The position numbers were made by a program, and so were the translations under genes. Below are positions 55,129 to 64,000 of a stretch of DNA of 64,000 nucleotides, piece after piece (positions within the stretch are counted from its first letter, which is position 1; the number at the start of each line of letters is the position of its first letter). The stretch spans positions 2,170,001-2,234,000 of the forward strand of contig NZ_OX458333.1 of NCBI RefSeq assembly GCF_949769195.1, written 5' to 3'. The notes under the pieces were generated by a model. That model was not told where the DNA came from. It was given only the letters and a program-made list of their open reading frames with translations, and ran no database searches. The stretch is from Methylocaldum szegediense (lineage in GTDB: Bacteria; Pseudomonadota; Gammaproteobacteria; Methylococcales; Methylococcaceae).

Positions 55129-56250
55129 ATGGAACAGACTCCCCATAGAATCAAGCTATTTTTGTGTGGCGATGTCATGACCGGCCGGGGAATAGACCAG
55201 GTCCTGTCGCAGCCTAGCGATCCCCGGATCTACGAGCCCTATGTCCGAAACGCGAAGATTTACGTCAAACTGGCGGAACGGCTCAACGGCCCCATCCCGC
55301 AGCCCGTCGATGATTCCTATATCTGGGGCGAAGCCCTCGCCGAACTCGATCGTGCCCGGCCCGATGTCCGCGTGATCAACCTTGAAACGGCGGTCACCGC
55401 CAGCGACGATTACTGGCAGGACAAAGGCATCCATTACCGGATGCATCCCGCCAACATCCCCTGCATCACGGCCGCCCGTATCGATTGTTGCGTACTGGCC
55501 AACAACCATGTGCTCGACTGGGGGTATCAAGGACTGGCCGATACCCTGGAAACCTTGAAGCAAGCCTCGCTGAAACCGACGGGTGCCGGCCGAAACAGCC
55601 GCGAAGCGGAAACACCGGCGGTTATGGACCTGGCCGGCAAAGGGCGAGTCCTGGTTTTCGGCTTCGGCTGCGATTCCAGCGGAATCCCGCTCGAATGGGC
55701 GGCATCGGACGACAAACCCGGCGTGAATCGTCTGCCCGATCTTTCCTCCGAAACGGCGCAGCGCCTTGCCGATCGGATAAACCGCATCAAACAGGACCGG
55801 GACATCGTCGTGGCGTCCATACACTGGGGCAGCAACTGGGGTTACGCGATTCCCGACGAGCAGCGGCGCTTCGCGCATGCCTTGATCGACGAAGCCGGCG
55901 TCGACGTGATCCACGGCCATTCGTCCCACCACCCCAAGGCTGTGGAGGTTTACCGAGACAAGCTCATCCTTTACGGCTGCGGCGATTTTCTCAACGATTA
56001 CGAAGGTATAGAGGGTTACGAATCGTTCCGGGGCGATTTGGCGATCATGTATTTCCCGGCCGTAAATCCCGCCGACGGGAAGCTGTCGAGCCTGGAAATG
56101 GTCCCGTTACAGATGAGGCAGTTCCGCTTGAATTGGCCTTCCGCTAAAGACTTTCGCTGGATTCGGGACCGGCTAGACCGTGAAGCCGACAAGTTCAGCG
56201 GCGCGGTCGAGGCGCTCGACGAGCGGCGTTTGGTCCTGCGATGGCGGTAA
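55129..56250 (+). CDS. CapA family protein (poly-gamma-glutamate biosynthesis-like metallophosphatase)
   Basis: 373 residues from ATG 55129 (AGAGG 8 nt upstream); an alternative ATG at 55021 adds 36 residues. PGA_cap motifs: IKLFLCGDVMTGRGIDQVLS at the start (metal Asp), RVINLETAVTASDDYW, DCCVLANNHVLDWGYQGLAD, VVASIHWGSNWGYAIPDEQR and VDVIHGHSSHHPKAVEVYRD (metal His). CapA proteins function in capsular polyglutamate export or cell-envelope metabolism in a calcineurin-like fold. No pgsBC neighbours, so polyglutamate is not implied. Confidence 0.92.
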   Translation: MEQTPHRIKLFLCGDVMTGRGIDQVLSQPSDPRIYEPYVRNAKIYVKLAERLNGPIPQPVDDSYIWGEALAELDRARPDVRVINLETAVTASDDYWQDKGIHYRMHPANIPCITAARIDCCVLANNHVLDWGYQGLADTLETLKQASLKPTGAGRNSREAETPAVMDLAGKGRVLVFGFGCDSSGIPLEWAASDDKPGVNRLPDLSSETAQRLADRINRIKQDRDIVVASIHWGSNWGYAIPDEQRRFAHALIDEAGVDVIHGHSSHHPKAVEVYRDKLILYGCGDFLNDYEGIEGYESFRGDLAIMYFPAVNPADGKLSSLEMVPLQMRQFRLNWPSAKDFRWIRDRLDREADKFSGAVEALDERRLVLRWR

Positions 56251-56422
56251 TCGGACGATTGGCTTCAGGCGCTCAAACACGATCGTCGGCGAAGGATTGC
56301 CGGCCTACAACCTGCGACCCTGAAGCAATCGCTGCCTCGTTGCTGGGTAAGCTGTGAATCGTCTCCCTATGCCGTTATCCGCAAAAACTTGCCCATCTTC
56401 GATCGGTGAAATTACCCGCTCC

Positions 56423-57478
56423 TCAGATTCGCACGCCGCCTTCGCGCGGGAGGAAAATCACGATCGAAACGCGCCGGTTCCTCGCCCTGCCCTCGGGCGT
56501 ATCGTTGGTTTCCCGCGGCTGGGTATCGGCCAGGCCAACGGCGCGCAATCGCTCGGGTGAAACACCGTGAGCGATTAAATAGCGGGTGACCGTGCTGGCC
56601 CTGGCCGTCGACAACTCCCAATTGGACTGGAATTTCGCCGTCGCGATGGGAAGGTCGTCGGTATGTCCCTCGACCGCGACTGTCCCGCCTTGAGTGCCGA
56701 GCACACTGGCCAGACGGTCCAGCACGCTCGCCCCTTCCGGCTTCAACTCGGCGCTCGCCAGGTCGAACAGGATCGCGTCGTTGATCTCCAGGCGGACTTC
56801 CCCGCTGGCCGCCGAAATCTCGACGGTACCTTCGAGGTTCGCATCTGCGAACGCTTTATCGAACGATGTCATGACGTTGTCGGCTTCAGCTATCCAGGCG
56901 CTCTCCGGAACCGCCGGGACGGGCTGGCCGGATCGCTCGGCCGTACTCGACGTTTCTTCGGCCTCTTGATTTACGGCGGGCGGATCGATTGCGCGACCTT
57001 CGCCTTCGGACTCGCCGCGGGATGTCGCGGCCAGAGCCAGCGCAGACGCCGGATAAGCGGGCTGAATCTTGATCTCGGATGCGGCGACGGGGCGGCTATC
57101 CACGGCTTTCCGGACCGGCTGAGGCACCGAGGCCGGATCCGACGAAACCGCCTTTGACGCCTTGACAACCGCAGGAGAAACCGGAAGGGTTGCCCCGGCA
57201 CTCCCAGGATGAGTATTCGCGAACGGAGCCGCAGTCTCGGCCGATTGCACGGCGTTCTCCGCACGGGCGGCCTGCTCGGCCGTCAGCGCTTTTTGATAGG
57301 CGAACAGCACGACGAAAAACGAAAAAAGCAGGGTCATCACGTCGAGATAGCTCAGCAGCCAGCCGCTCGTCGCCTCGTATGGACGTTCGGCCGCCGCCGC
57401 TCGCCAGGGATCGATCGCGGCGTCTTGTTGGGGATCGGGACGTCGGCGATAGGTCACCGCTGCTTGATTCGATGGCAT
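56423..57478 (-). CDS. MotB-like stator protein with OmpA domain
   Basis: 351 residues. One N-terminal helix SGWLLSYLDVMTLLFSFFVV carries the Asp needed for ion flow in MotB proteins. A long Ala/Pro/Ser-rich periplasmic linker (about 70-200) follows. The OmpA/MotB peptidoglycan domain is at about 225-345: INDAILFDLASAELKPEGAS, TVAVEGHTDDLPIATAKFQS and RARNRRVSIVIF. Paired with the MotA-like gene 15 nt upstream. No flagellar genes nearby, so it may drive another process. Confidence 0.92.
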   Translation of the reverse strand: MPSNQAAVTYRRRPDPQQDAAIDPWRAAAAERPYEATSGWLLSYLDVMTLLFSFFVVLFAYQKALTAEQAARAENAVQSAETAAPFANTHPGSAGATLPVSPAVVKASKAVSSDPASVPQPVRKAVDSRPVAASEIKIQPAYPASALALAATSRGESEGEGRAIDPPAVNQEAEETSSTAERSGQPVPAVPESAWIAEADNVMTSFDKAFADANLEGTVEISAASGEVRLEINDAILFDLASAELKPEGASVLDRLASVLGTQGGTVAVEGHTDDLPIATAKFQSNWELSTARASTVTRYLIAHGVSPERLRAVGLADTQPRETNDTPEGRARNRRVSIVIFLPREGGVRI

Positions 57479-57493
57479 CGCAAGAACCCGCCG

Positions 57494-58294
57494 CTATGAC
57501 TTGGCCACGCTGAACGGGAGCGAATCGACCGGCTCGTTCGCTTCCGGGTGGTCGAAGAAAGCTTGCCAATAATCCCGGAACATCCCCGCATGACACCGGT
57601 CGTGCAGCATGAGCACCGACTCCATTTGCACGTAGGCCCAAGCCAGGTTCTCATTGGCCCGCCGTTCCAGGCGCGTGGCCAGCGGCTTCAATACCAGGTT
57701 GGCCAGCACCAGCCCGTAAACCGTGGTCAGCATGGCGAACCCCATGGCCTCGCCGATCTGCTCCATGCGATTATCGTCCAGACCGTACATCATCCCGATC
57801 AGGCCGAGCAGTGTGCCGAGCATACCGAAGGCGGGCGCGAACGCGCACATGGTGCGGACGATCTGGATTTCGGTCTGGTCGCGCTCCCGCTGCGCGCCGA
57901 TTTTCCACTGGAGCATACGCGTCAGGTCGGCGTGCGGTGTACGGTTGATCACCAACTCCGCTCCCGTCCGAAGCACCGGTTCCCGCAATCGCCGCGCCGC
58001 CTGCTCGGCCGCGCGGACGCTGCCGCGGCGATGGGCTTCCACGACGTGCAGGAACACCTCCAGATCCTCGTTCTGTAGCGAGGGCTTGTTTCCGAGCTTG
58101 CTCCTGAGTTGGCGCAAGAGCTCGGTTACGCCGCGAAACGAATGCGCGAGCGCAGTGGCGGCGAACGTGCCGACGAACACCAGAAAAAGACCCGAGAGAT
58201 TGAAATACCGACCCGAGGGATCGGCCCACAGAAGAAGACCGAATAGGCCGAACAGGCCCAGCCCGATCAAAGGTTTGACGATAACGGCTTTCAT
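57494..58294 (-). CDS. MotA-like stator protein
   Basis: 266 residues, four helices: GLGLFGLFGLLLWADPSGRY, LSGLFLVFVGTFAATALAHS, then APAFGMLGTLLGLIGMMYGL with the conserved Pro and TVYGLVLANLVLKPLATRLE. The cytoplasmic loop (about 85-145) is the MotA-type basic/acidic segment. This is the MotA/TolQ/ExbB proton-channel family; the loop size favours MotA over ExbB. It lies 15 nt before the motB-like gene in an operon. Confidence 0.92.
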   Translation of the reverse strand: MKAVIVKPLIGLGLFGLFGLLLWADPSGRYFNLSGLFLVFVGTFAATALAHSFRGVTELLRQLRSKLGNKPSLQNEDLEVFLHVVEAHRRGSVRAAEQAARRLREPVLRTGAELVINRTPHADLTRMLQWKIGAQRERDQTEIQIVRTMCAFAPAFGMLGTLLGLIGMMYGLDDNRMEQIGEAMGFAMLTTVYGLVLANLVLKPLATRLERRANENLAWAYVQMESVLMLHDRCHAGMFRDYWQAFFDHPEANEPVDSLPFSVAKS

Positions 58295-58545
58295 GACGCT
58301 TCCGCCCGAATCTGATTGAATCGGAAGCGTTCATGCAGATTCCGTTCCTATCTTACATCCTCTTTTAAATCAATGACATGATGGCTTTTCATGCCGTTTC
58401 GTCGATTTTTTGACGCTCCACGGAGGCAAGGGATTGCCGGAACCGGCAAAGCGCGCCGAAGCCACCCGGAAAACGTTCGCGAGAAGCTCTCCCCGCGAAA
58501 GCCATACGCTCAGTCGAGCGAAAAGCGCCGTGGCCTTTTATTCGA

Positions 58546-60426
58546 CTATTCCTTTTTCCGGCAAGCCTGCAGCGCTTCAGGCGGCAAGTCGGAGTAAAGC
58601 GACTCCCAGCCGGTTCCGTTCACGCCCCAGAACGCCGGGCGCCAGAAGCACATGTCGTCGTTGTTGAAATCCCCGTGTCGCACCGGATTGGATTCTTCGC
58701 CCGATGCCGCCTCGGCCCGGTTGAAAACGCGATAAAGCGTCCTGACCTGCGCCGCGTGGCCGAACATCCGGCGACCGGCCTTAGCTGTCGGCCAATAACC
58801 GAAAGTCTTGTCCTCGGGGGTTTTCGGCACTTCATACATCTCGTCTATCCACATGAGCAGGCTGCCGGAAGGTATGAGTCCTGCTCCCGTGCTCTCTCCC
58901 GCATCGTTCAAAGGATGCAGCATCAGTGAATAGAAACGGGTGTCCCTGGGTTTTCCCCGCATCTTGGGAACCGGTGTGAACGGGTTCTCGAAATAATGGG
59001 TGATGACCCGCCGCGTGTCCCGGAGACTGGCGGCGGAGGCCATAACGACGATGTCTCCGTAAGGCAGGTCCGGAAACCGTTCGACCAGTTCATTGATGAC
59101 GATGGCCCCCATACTGTGTCCGATCAGGGTAATTCGAGCGTTCGCCAAAGCGCTGACGATCGCGTCGTCATCCGATTTGTGCTCGGCAGAGCTTCCGCTA
59201 TCGCCCCGATCCGGCGACAGGGTTCGGCTCTCGTCGCAGAACCATTCCGAACACAATCTCCGCTTACCCTTGTAATACTGAAGCAACGTCTCGAAAAACC
59301 GCGCGAAAACGCCGGTGCCCTTGGTAAAACTGTCGTTCACCTTGCGGAACTCATCGGGATTCAAGCCGTCGTGAATGCGGCCGGGCGCATAACGATCCAG
59401 ATCGAATTCGACCGTCCTACGGATCGTGGTGCGGGTACGCCTCAGATAATTCTCCCAGGTCGCATCACCGAGACCATGGGCCAGCGGTGCACTGAAGAGG
59501 CGAACCGGGAACAAGGCACTATAGCCGAGCAACGACCCTATTTCGGGCTCTGAGAGATCGGCGGACGGCGCCGCGTAGACCGTGCTTTCGTTCGGGTCGG
59601 CACCGCCCTGCTGATCCACGAATCGGACACGCTGTTCCTCGGGACAATAGTCCGGCGTGTTCCGAACCGTCATGGAACACGGCGGTATGCCCCGCACGGC
59701 TCTCCAAAACCTCCGGCCTTCGACCAGATAATCCACTGGGGCACCGCTAAACCCGGAAATGACATGCGTTCCGAAAAGGAAAGGCGCGCGCAGTTTCACC
59801 CAAGGCTCGTGCCTGACCTGGCCGTCGTAGACATTCCAGATCTGCTCCCAGTAGCTCGGAATATGGCCTGTATCCCAAACGAAGAACACCGGGTAATACC
59901 CGTCCGCCATCATGCAGGGTATTTGCCTTTCCGCCTGCGCTTCGACATCCGCCTGAAAATTGAGTCCGCCGTTGAAATAGAACAGGAGCCGGGGCGGCGG
60001 CGAATCCTTGCCCATGGCGTTACCTAATCTCTTTCGGCGATTGAACTCCTCGACGTACCCCGCCATGATGGTCCGAAAGGCTTTGGAAAAACTGCCATCA
60101 TGACGGTTTTTCGGAATATTCCCCTCGCTGTCGCTGACCAGAACGTGTTGCTCCAATCGAATGGACCCCGCTGGAGCGAATGGCCCGGTCGCCTCGCAGC
60201 TCCGCTCCTTGCCGACGCGCGAAACCAGGCTGACGGGTTCCGCGAATTCCTTCGCCGAGCGCGGGGTCGCGCAGCCGGAGATCAGAACGCACAACGCCAC
60301 GCCTATCGAGATTCGGCTCAACCGGTCGAAAAAAACCGGCCACAGTCTCACGCCTCGTTGTCGCAAAGCCGTCCGGAAAGATAAGGAAGCTGACGTATCA
60401 AAGCGGCTGGGAATGATCTCGATCAT
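58546..60426 (-). CDS. Lipoprotein alpha/beta-hydrolase-like protein
   Basis: 626 residues from ATG 60426 (start uncertain; ATGs at 60456 and 60495 are in frame). The lipoprotein signal RISIGVALCVLISGCATPRS has a long N-terminal region before it. The large domain reads LLFYFNGGLNFQADVEAQAE, YYPVFFVWDTGHIPSYWEQI, and a nucleophile elbow ARITLIGHSMGAIVINELVE (GHSMG), with FPDLPYGDIVVMASAASLRD after it. This is the fold of lipases and other serine hydrolases, tethered to the envelope. Family not recognised precisely. Single gene. Confidence 0.8.
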   Translation of the reverse strand: MIEIIPSRFDTSASLSFRTALRQRGVRLWPVFFDRLSRISIGVALCVLISGCATPRSAKEFAEPVSLVSRVGKERSCEATGPFAPAGSIRLEQHVLVSDSEGNIPKNRHDGSFSKAFRTIMAGYVEEFNRRKRLGNAMGKDSPPPRLLFYFNGGLNFQADVEAQAERQIPCMMADGYYPVFFVWDTGHIPSYWEQIWNVYDGQVRHEPWVKLRAPFLFGTHVISGFSGAPVDYLVEGRRFWRAVRGIPPCSMTVRNTPDYCPEEQRVRFVDQQGGADPNESTVYAAPSADLSEPEIGSLLGYSALFPVRLFSAPLAHGLGDATWENYLRRTRTTIRRTVEFDLDRYAPGRIHDGLNPDEFRKVNDSFTKGTGVFARFFETLLQYYKGKRRLCSEWFCDESRTLSPDRGDSGSSAEHKSDDDAIVSALANARITLIGHSMGAIVINELVERFPDLPYGDIVVMASAASLRDTRRVITHYFENPFTPVPKMRGKPRDTRFYSLMLHPLNDAGESTGAGLIPSGSLLMWIDEMYEVPKTPEDKTFGYWPTAKAGRRMFGHAAQVRTLYRVFNRAEAASGEESNPVRHGDFNNDDMCFWRPAFWGVNGTGWESLYSDLPPEALQACRKKE

Positions 60427-60972
60427 GGCGTCTTTTCTGTTTGATGTTCTTTTCATGGCATGTCCGAAAACTGATCGCTGTATCAGCCTTGGCACGGAAG
60501 GAGGCGCCGCATTCTTTTCAGCCGTTCGCCCTGAGTCCTTCGACTTAGCTCAGAACAGGCCCTTCGACGAGCTCAGGACAGGCAAAATGATGGGCTTCCT
60601 CAGAGAGAGGAATACCTCCCGCCTTGCAGCGTTCTCTGGCTCATAGCCGCTTCCAGAGTTTATCGTTGTTATAGGCGTCACGAAATCGACACAGGTTTGT
60701 AAGCCTTGCCTATCGGCCAATGCCGATATTTTCGTAAGCCTTTTTCTGCCCTACGGAAAAGCCGATATCGGAAATCGTGCCCTCGGCGGCTAAACGCTCG
60801 ATGGCAGGTGCGATCCGGTCCAGAGGAATTCGCGAAGGATACTTGCGCCTTTTCCGTAGCCGGCACACCGGCGGAGAGCCGGGCGTCGGGAGAGATGTTC
60901 GAGTTCGTCATCGGCTGTTACGCCCGCTTGAACAATCGTTTTCGCAGGGGGTCGAATTTGTAGAGGTGCTCC
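60427..60972. other. Intergenic region with a 24-nt tandem repeat
   Basis: 546 bases. It contains a tandem pair at 60537-60583 and otherwise no convincing gene; open frames near 60777-61178 overlap the next gene. Confidence 0.4.
60537..60583 (+). repeat. Tandem repeat pair
   Basis: CCTTCGACTTAGCTCAG then AACAGGC, followed at once by CCTTCGACGAGCTCAGGACA then GGC. Similar short sequences occur near 11978 and 27755. Confidence 0.55.
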
Positions 60973-61224
60973 ATGATGGTGGAAGTCGACAAAGGAACTG
61001 CTCAAATCATCCCGTTTCCCGATACGAAACGATGGCCGGCGATCGCTCGAGCTTATATCGATTACCTGATCCTGGGCGATCCGCGCGCGGCGTTTTTCTA
61101 TCTGGAATACCAACTGGCCATATTGAACCTGCGGGAACTTCCGACGGCGCTGAAGAACGAAATCGAACGCGAGTATAAAAGACGCGGCTTCCGCGGCCCG
61201 GTGTATTTCGGCAAACCGTGGTGA
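60973..61224 (+). CDS. Small hypothetical protein
   Basis: 83 residues, soluble, helical: MMVEVDKGTAQIIPFPDTKR, AYIDYLILGDPRAAFFYLEY, and a basic end KRRGFRGPVYFGKPW. AGAGGTG precedes the ATG. No family recognised. Convergent with the NYN gene, 8 nt away. Confidence 0.55.
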   Translation: MMVEVDKGTAQIIPFPDTKRWPAIARAYIDYLILGDPRAAFFYLEYQLAILNLRELPTALKNEIEREYKRRGFRGPVYFGKPW

Positions 61225-61232
61225 AATCCGGG

Positions 61233-62060
61233 CTAGTCCTCTCGGACTAGACCCTTGATGATGTAACCGCCCGATTTTTCGTCGTATTCCAACTTCAGCA
61301 ACTTACGCTCCTGAGCCTCTTCCAGCAGTTTCCCGAAAGTGCGGAAGCCGTGATAGCTTTCGTTGAATCCGGGTTTTCGCCGTTTCAGCGCCTGCTTCAC
61401 CATGGATCCCCAAACCTTTTCTTCCTCCCCGCGCTCTTCCAAAAGATCCTCCACCGTTTCGAGCACCCAATCCAGCGCTTGCTGCTTCTTGTCCTCCTCG
61501 GCTTTCTTCTCGGCTTCCGCTTCCGGCTGACGCGCGGTGGTCTTCGCGGGCGCGCGCTTGGCCTTGGGCCTCGGCTTCGCGGCCTCGCGCACCAAATCGT
61601 CGTAAAAAATGAATTCGTCGCAATTGGCGATCAGCAGGTCGGAGGTGGATTTTTTCACGCCGACGCCGATCACGACCTTGTTGTTCTCCCGCAGCTTGCT
61701 GACCAGAGGCGAAAAATCGGAGTCGCCGCTGATGATTACGAAGGTGTCGACGTGTGACTTGGTGTAGCACAGGTCGAGCGCATCGACGACCATGCGGATG
61801 TCGGCGGAATTCTTGCCCGATTGGCGAACGTGAGGGATTTCGATCAGCTCGAAGGCCGCTTCGTGCATGCCGCCTTTGAATTCCTTGTAGCGGTCCCAAT
61901 CGCAATACGCCTTCTTGACCACGATATTGCCCTTGAGGAGCAGCCGTTCCAATACTTTCTGGACGTCGAAAGCGGCGTATTTGGCGTCGCGCACGCCCAG
62001 GGCGATGTTCTCGAAATCGCAGAACAAGGCCATGATTTGAGTCTTAGGTGTGTGAGTCAT
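61233..62060 (-). CDS. NYN domain RNase-like protein with OST-HTH/LOTUS domain
   Basis: 275 residues. The N-terminal NYN/LabA-like PIN-fold domain has ALFCDFENIALGVRDAKYAA (Asp), KNSADIRMVVDALDLCYTKS (Asp) and TFVIISGDSDFSPLVSKLRE (GDSDF acidic site). A basic Lys/Ala/Glu-rich linker covers about 158-195. The C-terminal OST-HTH/LOTUS-like domain is EKVWGSMVKQALKRRKPGFN, then FRTFGKLLEEAQERKLLKLE. NYN-LOTUS proteins are thought to cut RNA; the LOTUS domain binds RNA or G-quadruplexes. Start overlaps the truC end by 17 nt. Confidence 0.92.
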   Translation of the reverse strand: MTHTPKTQIMALFCDFENIALGVRDAKYAAFDVQKVLERLLLKGNIVVKKAYCDWDRYKEFKGGMHEAAFELIEIPHVRQSGKNSADIRMVVDALDLCYTKSHVDTFVIISGDSDFSPLVSKLRENNKVVIGVGVKKSTSDLLIANCDEFIFYDDLVREAAKPRPKAKRAPAKTTARQPEAEAEKKAEEDKKQQALDWVLETVEDLLEERGEEEKVWGSMVKQALKRRKPGFNESYHGFRTFGKLLEEAQERKLLKLEYDEKSGGYIIKGLVRED

Positions 62061-62817
62061 AGATTGTTTTGTCGGAATGGCCGGGGTCGGGGACCTCGTC
62101 TAAGACGTCGCCCCAGCCGAGATTGTCCACGATGCGCCGAAAAGAATCATCCAGAGGCGCTTCCAACCGGAGCCTCTCGCCCGTATCGGGATGAGCGAAC
62201 GCCAGGCTGGTCGCGCTGAGCAGCAAGCGACGGCAGCCGAAATGGGTTCTAAAAAATGCGTTGTGGCGCCCGTCGCCGTGGCTGGTATCGCCCACGACCG
62301 GATGGAAGATATGCTTCATGTGGCGCCTGATTTGGTGTTTTCGCCCGGTTTTGGGCGAAACCCGCAGCAGCGAATAGCGGGCGGTCGGGTAGCGGCCCAC
62401 CGCGAACGGCAGTTCGGCAATCCCCAGCCGGCGGTAGTGCGTTACGGCCGGCTGAGCCGGTTTATCCCGCAGCGCCTTGTTGTCGGTCATCCGGTCGAGC
62501 TGCTCTTCCAGCGCGTAATCGATGGTGCCGGCTTCGTCCGTATAGCCGCGAACCACCGCAAGGTACGTCTTTTCGACAGCACCCTCGGCGAACAATTTCG
62601 TCATCCGCCGGGCGGTATCCTGATCGAGCGCGAACACCAGAATGCCTGACGTCGGCTTGTCCAGGCGATGCACCGGATACACCCGGCGGCCCAGCTGATC
62701 CCGAACGATTTGCAAGGCATACCGGGTTTCGTGGTGGTCGATCGCGCTGCGGTGAACGAGCAGGCCGGCGGGCTTGTTCACCGCAACCAGCGTGTCGTCC
62801 CGATAGAGAATATCCAT
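62044..62817 (-). CDS. truC: tRNA pseudouridine synthase C
   Basis: 257 residues, RluA family. Catalytic Asp in VYPVHRLDKPTSGILVFALD (RLD), plus VVRGYTDEAGTIDYALEE, and RVSPKTGRKHQIRRHMKHIF then HPVVGDTSHGDGRHN. These are the TruC group, which makes pseudouridine 65 in tRNA-Ile and tRNA-Asp. The length fits TruC. Shares 17 nt with the NYN gene. Confidence 0.9.
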   Translation of the reverse strand: MDILYRDDTLVAVNKPAGLLVHRSAIDHHETRYALQIVRDQLGRRVYPVHRLDKPTSGILVFALDQDTARRMTKLFAEGAVEKTYLAVVRGYTDEAGTIDYALEEQLDRMTDNKALRDKPAQPAVTHYRRLGIAELPFAVGRYPTARYSLLRVSPKTGRKHQIRRHMKHIFHPVVGDTSHGDGRHNAFFRTHFGCRRLLLSATSLAFAHPDTGERLRLEAPLDDSFRRIVDNLGWGDVLDEVPDPGHSDKTIYDSHT

Positions 62818-62881
62818 GTCTTAGTTGCCGCCTAGAGACCGCGGCGCGCGAAACGCGGCAAGAACTGTCCCGCCCCGATGC

Positions 62882-63796
62882 TCAATGCCACGGCTCCACC
62901 GTGTAACGCACGCAAAGACGGTGGGTCGCGCCCGGCGCGATCGTCACCACGTTGTCCGCGACATTGCCGCTTTCCACGCAAACCATACCGAGATAACCGT
63001 CCTGATCGAAATCGCCCAATGCCTTGGCCTTCTCCGCCCACGGATTCCACACTACCGTGGAGCGGCTACCCCGCTTGGTGATCCGGATACGGCGATTCAA
63101 GCCGGGATCGGCGATCACGCAGTCATCGACGGATTCGAGATAGACCCGATCGGTTTCCCCGGTGAAAACGACGGCTCCCGACTGCCGTTTGCGCTTGCCC
63201 CCGTCCGCCTTGTCGATATAGGAGCAGCCGTCTAGGCCGTGAATCGTGATCCGGCGAACATCGCTCACCTGAAAATAGGTATGCAGGGCTTCCCCGACGG
63301 TGACGGGTACGGGTCCGTCGTTCTGCGTCACCAATTCCATCTCCAGAGCCGTGCCGATGGTCATGTAAAGCTCCAGCGGCGTCGAATGGGGCCACAGCGC
63401 GTAGCTCTCGTCGCTCCGTATCAGGCGAAAACCGAGACGGTTCGAACCGTTTTCCAGCGCCTGCACCTCGATCACCTCCCACAGGCTGGTTCGTGCGAAA
63501 CCGTGCGCGGGGAGAGAGGGCTCGGCCGGATGGGGTCCGAACCAGGGCCAACACACCGGCACGCCGCCGCGGATCGATTCTCCCGGCCCGAACCTCGCAT
63601 TCGGCGATAGCCAAACGACCAATTCCTCGCCGTGCGGCGCCCAGCTGATCAAGTGCCCCCCTTGCAGAGCGATGCTCGCCATGGCGAGGCCGTTGCTGAC
63701 GTCGATAATCCCCTGCCCTTTGGGACCCTCCTTAAAGACGACTTCGCCGGTAATGCCGAAGTGCCGGTTCAGGCAGGAAATATCGTTCGGGTCCAT
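62882..63796 (-). CDS. D-hexose-6-phosphate mutarotase
   Basis: 304 residues from ATG 63796 (AGGAGG 6 nt upstream). Aldose 1-epimerase-like fold: ALQGGHLISWAPHGEELVVW, WPWFGPHPAEPSLPAHGFAR, and VTVGEALHTYFQVSDVRRIT (His), then ESVDDCVIADPGLNRRIRIT and WNPWAEKAKALGDFDQDGYL. YeaD-like enzymes interconvert alpha and beta hexose-6-phosphates. Single gene near the window edge. Confidence 0.92.
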   Translation of the reverse strand: MDPNDISCLNRHFGITGEVVFKEGPKGQGIIDVSNGLAMASIALQGGHLISWAPHGEELVVWLSPNARFGPGESIRGGVPVCWPWFGPHPAEPSLPAHGFARTSLWEVIEVQALENGSNRLGFRLIRSDESYALWPHSTPLELYMTIGTALEMELVTQNDGPVPVTVGEALHTYFQVSDVRRITIHGLDGCSYIDKADGGKRKRQSGAVVFTGETDRVYLESVDDCVIADPGLNRRIRITKRGSRSTVVWNPWAEKAKALGDFDQDGYLGMVCVESGNVADNVVTIAPGATHRLCVRYTVEPWH

Positions 63797-64000
63797 ATAT
63801 CCTCCTGTCGGAGTTAGGAAATCGAGAAAAGGCTTATTCATTAGACAAGTCTCATCAAACGCAAATCGGATCGAGGACACGGCGTTCCGGGGGGCTTCGG
63901 GACCGATCGGCAGTTCGTTCCGATGACCGCCCGCTCACCGGGGGCGACTTTATTGCAAAAGCGCGTCATTAATGCAACCGATGTCACTTTTTTGCGGAAA
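63797..64000. other. Right edge, upstream of the mutarotase
   Basis: 204 bases with no gene recognised; likely holds the mutarotase promoter. Confidence 0.4.

Overview
The window is GC-rich DNA from a Gram-negative bacterium, most likely a gammaproteobacterium. Supporting genes are greB, truC, mltB, recB, an Fe superoxide dismutase, lipoproteins with clear lipoboxes and OmpA-domain proteins. A type-2 (yeast/actinobacterial-like) 2-isopropylmalate synthase, an exosortase-associated TIGR04073-type protein, a cNOR operon and many short REP-like palindromes would fit a Methylococcales-type methylotroph. No methane-oxidation gene lies in the window, so that placement is inference.

Layout. 1-12 kb is a surface and secretion accessory block. 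It holds a giant exported protein that runs off the left edge, a decayed HlyD fragment, a molybdopterin oxidoreductase and DJ-1/PfpI pair facing a TetR regulator across a perfect 20-bp palindrome, and an FG-GAP/RTX protein. 12-14.2 kb is leuA behind a leucine-rich leader. 14.2-19.4 kb holds hairpin-rich noncoding DNA, a small exported peptide precursor with a double-glycine motif, and small enzymes and membrane proteins. 19.4-24.7 kb holds an orphan recB and a REP-associated transposase between perfect inverted REPs. 24.7-27.7 kb is a sugar-type ABC importer without its ATPase. 28-33 kb is a signalling block: a PAS histidine kinase, a cytochrome c lipoprotein and a multi-PAS PP2C phosphatase with FixL-like and LOV-like domains. 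34.8-37.9 kb contains a cNOR operon.

38-45.3 kb is a mix of cell-wall, oxidative-stress and small genes (mltB, sodB, LysR, CYTH, SRPBCC), several with clear intrinsic terminators. 45.7-52.5 kb carries a sodium:solute symporter, a CPBP protease and a complete periplasmic molybdenum hydroxylase set (2Fe-2S subunit, Tat-exported Mo subunit, XdhC, and a divergent MocA-like cytidylyltransferase). 52.5-64 kb is mostly housekeeping (greB, kinase-like protein, Smr, CapA, MotA/MotB-like stator, lipoprotein hydrolase, NYN-LOTUS protein, truC, hexose-6-phosphate mutarotase).

No rRNA, tRNA, CRISPR array or intact prophage was seen. The most unusual items are the double-signal small peptide (14783-15076), the PP2C sensor joining a heme-type PAS to a cysteine-less LOV-type PAS (30295-32976), the leucine leader of leuA, the giant toroid/propeller surface protein with a G6 tract at its start, and the RAYT/REP unit.
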